From NCBI GenBank assembly GCA_907163345.1, contig CAJQUN010000003.1, positions 23,575,879 through 23,639,878 on the forward strand: 64,000 bases of DNA, in the 5' to 3' direction. Below the pieces are notes generated by a model. It saw only the letters and a list, made by a program, of their open reading frames with translations. It was not told the origin of the DNA and searched no databases. The translations under genes were made by a program, and so were the position numbers. Positions within the stretch are counted from its first letter, which is position 1. Every line of letters begins with the position of its first letter. The stretch is from Haberlea rhodopensis (taxonomy: Eukaryota; Streptophyta; Magnoliopsida; Lamiales; Gesneriaceae). Below are positions 63,319 through 64,000 of the stretch, one piece after another.

Positions 63319-64000
63319 CCGTAAGATGATGGAGCAATCCATGAACCAGTTCTTTCCATTCTTATGGTGATACAGTCACAAAAAAATTACAGTACTCTTA
63401 ATATTGATACCGCACACTAATCATTAGTGAATCTGATTTCCCAAAAAAATTGATTACATTCTCCCGTATTTCAGAAAAAATTTACTCTCAGCTTCCAAAA
63501 GGATTAATTTTTCCTTCTTGGGTCATATCAAAGACGGATGCAGGATTTGAATCTGTCGGTGCTAACAAAGTCTATATATCTTCCCCACATAAAGCAAATA
63601 CATTATTCAAAGTGCATACCTTAGATTATATTGAGGGGAATGTTAAGTGTGCTATAGCGTTTTGGTCATTGTATGGACTAAAATATAAAATATTACAAAA
63701 AAATTTTTTTTTTTTGTGAAATACCGTGACATGTAAACATGTTACTGAACTACCTAAATTCGCTACTTGAACAAATGAATTCAACGTTATGTTTTTTTTT
63801 AAAAAAAGATTTAAGGTTAATTCTTTACTTTCACCTTACGTATTAAAAATTTAATAATTATATATTATATAATATACATATAGATATATATATATATATA
63901 ATTATATATATACATACATACGTATAAATGTATAATTTATAATAATTATAGAAATAAGTATAATAATAATAATAATAATTAATAAAATAATTATTATTAT
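63319..64000. other. AT-rich right edge, simple repeats
   Basis: An 89-codon open frame (63450-63719) shows no known domain and is not called. From about 63850 to the end there are TA, TACA and TAA simple repeats (for example the TAATAATAA run at 63961-63980). Confidence 0.5.

Noticed and set aside
63450..63719. 89-codon open frame near the right edge
   Set aside because: No domain or splice context. It ends in a T-rich run coding for Phe, typical of chance frames.

Overview
The window is nuclear DNA of a flowering plant, almost certainly a eudicot. It is AT-rich, its four real genes have GT-AG introns, and roughly two thirds of it is LTR retrotransposon sequence. The style of the gag and third-ORF proteins in the first Sirevirus-like element suggests an asterid (perhaps Lamiales), but that is a memory-based impression and was not tested. 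No bacterial operon, CRISPR array or intact virus is present.

Host genes: (1) a nepenthesin-type aspartic protease, + strand, 14225-18367, two exons with a 2.7 kb intron that holds two MITE-like elements; (2) a WIN2/PP2C59-type protein phosphatase 2C, + strand, 49431-52931, eight exons; (3) a ubiquitin-RUB (NEDD8) fusion gene, - strand, 54007-55668, three exons; (4) a P-class pentatricopeptide repeat (PPR) protein, - strand, 59068-61608, four exons. All four reading frames could be assembled across splice sites without internal stops.

Layout: 598-12471 is a complete but mutated Sirevirus-like Ty1/copia element with a third, 'env-like' ORF. It carries a solo LTR of an Athila-type family at 9622-11037. 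The protease gene follows, then a decayed copia element (about 18.87-22.08 kb) and a 75-bp relic of a second protease gene. From 22.9 to 37.1 kb lies a nested stack: a LINE (- strand) is split by a long solo LTR (23900-36832). That LTR contains a 630-bp TRIM (24795-25424) and a 9.7-kb Tekay/Del-type Ty3 element (26485-36164). The left LTR of the Tekay element holds a 739-bp plastid DNA insertion. From 37.3 to 43.8 kb a copia gag gene is split by an Athila-type element (37550-43315, - strand) that keeps gag and protease but has lost reverse transcriptase and integrase. A diverged tandem array and a second Sirevirus-type solo LTR (45436-47284) follow. The right third (48-62 kb) holds the three housekeeping-type genes, two plastid rRNA fragments (rrn16 and rrn23) and several MITEs or SINE-like pieces.

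Target-site duplications (TSDs) read directly from the sequence support most element boundaries: TTAAT, ATTGC, TGGGT, CCGGA, CATTG, ACTGTGAA, plus near-perfect TATCA/TATCC, ATTAC/ATGAC and TCAGTTAC/CCAGTTAC. Family names rest on protein motifs recalled from memory, and no database search was run. I found no convincing undescribed system. The most unusual items are palindrome arrays inside two LTR families, a chimeric plastid insertion confined to one LTR, a splice donor embedded in a microsatellite, a lost conserved start codon in the phosphatase gene and a DSGA second active site in the protease.
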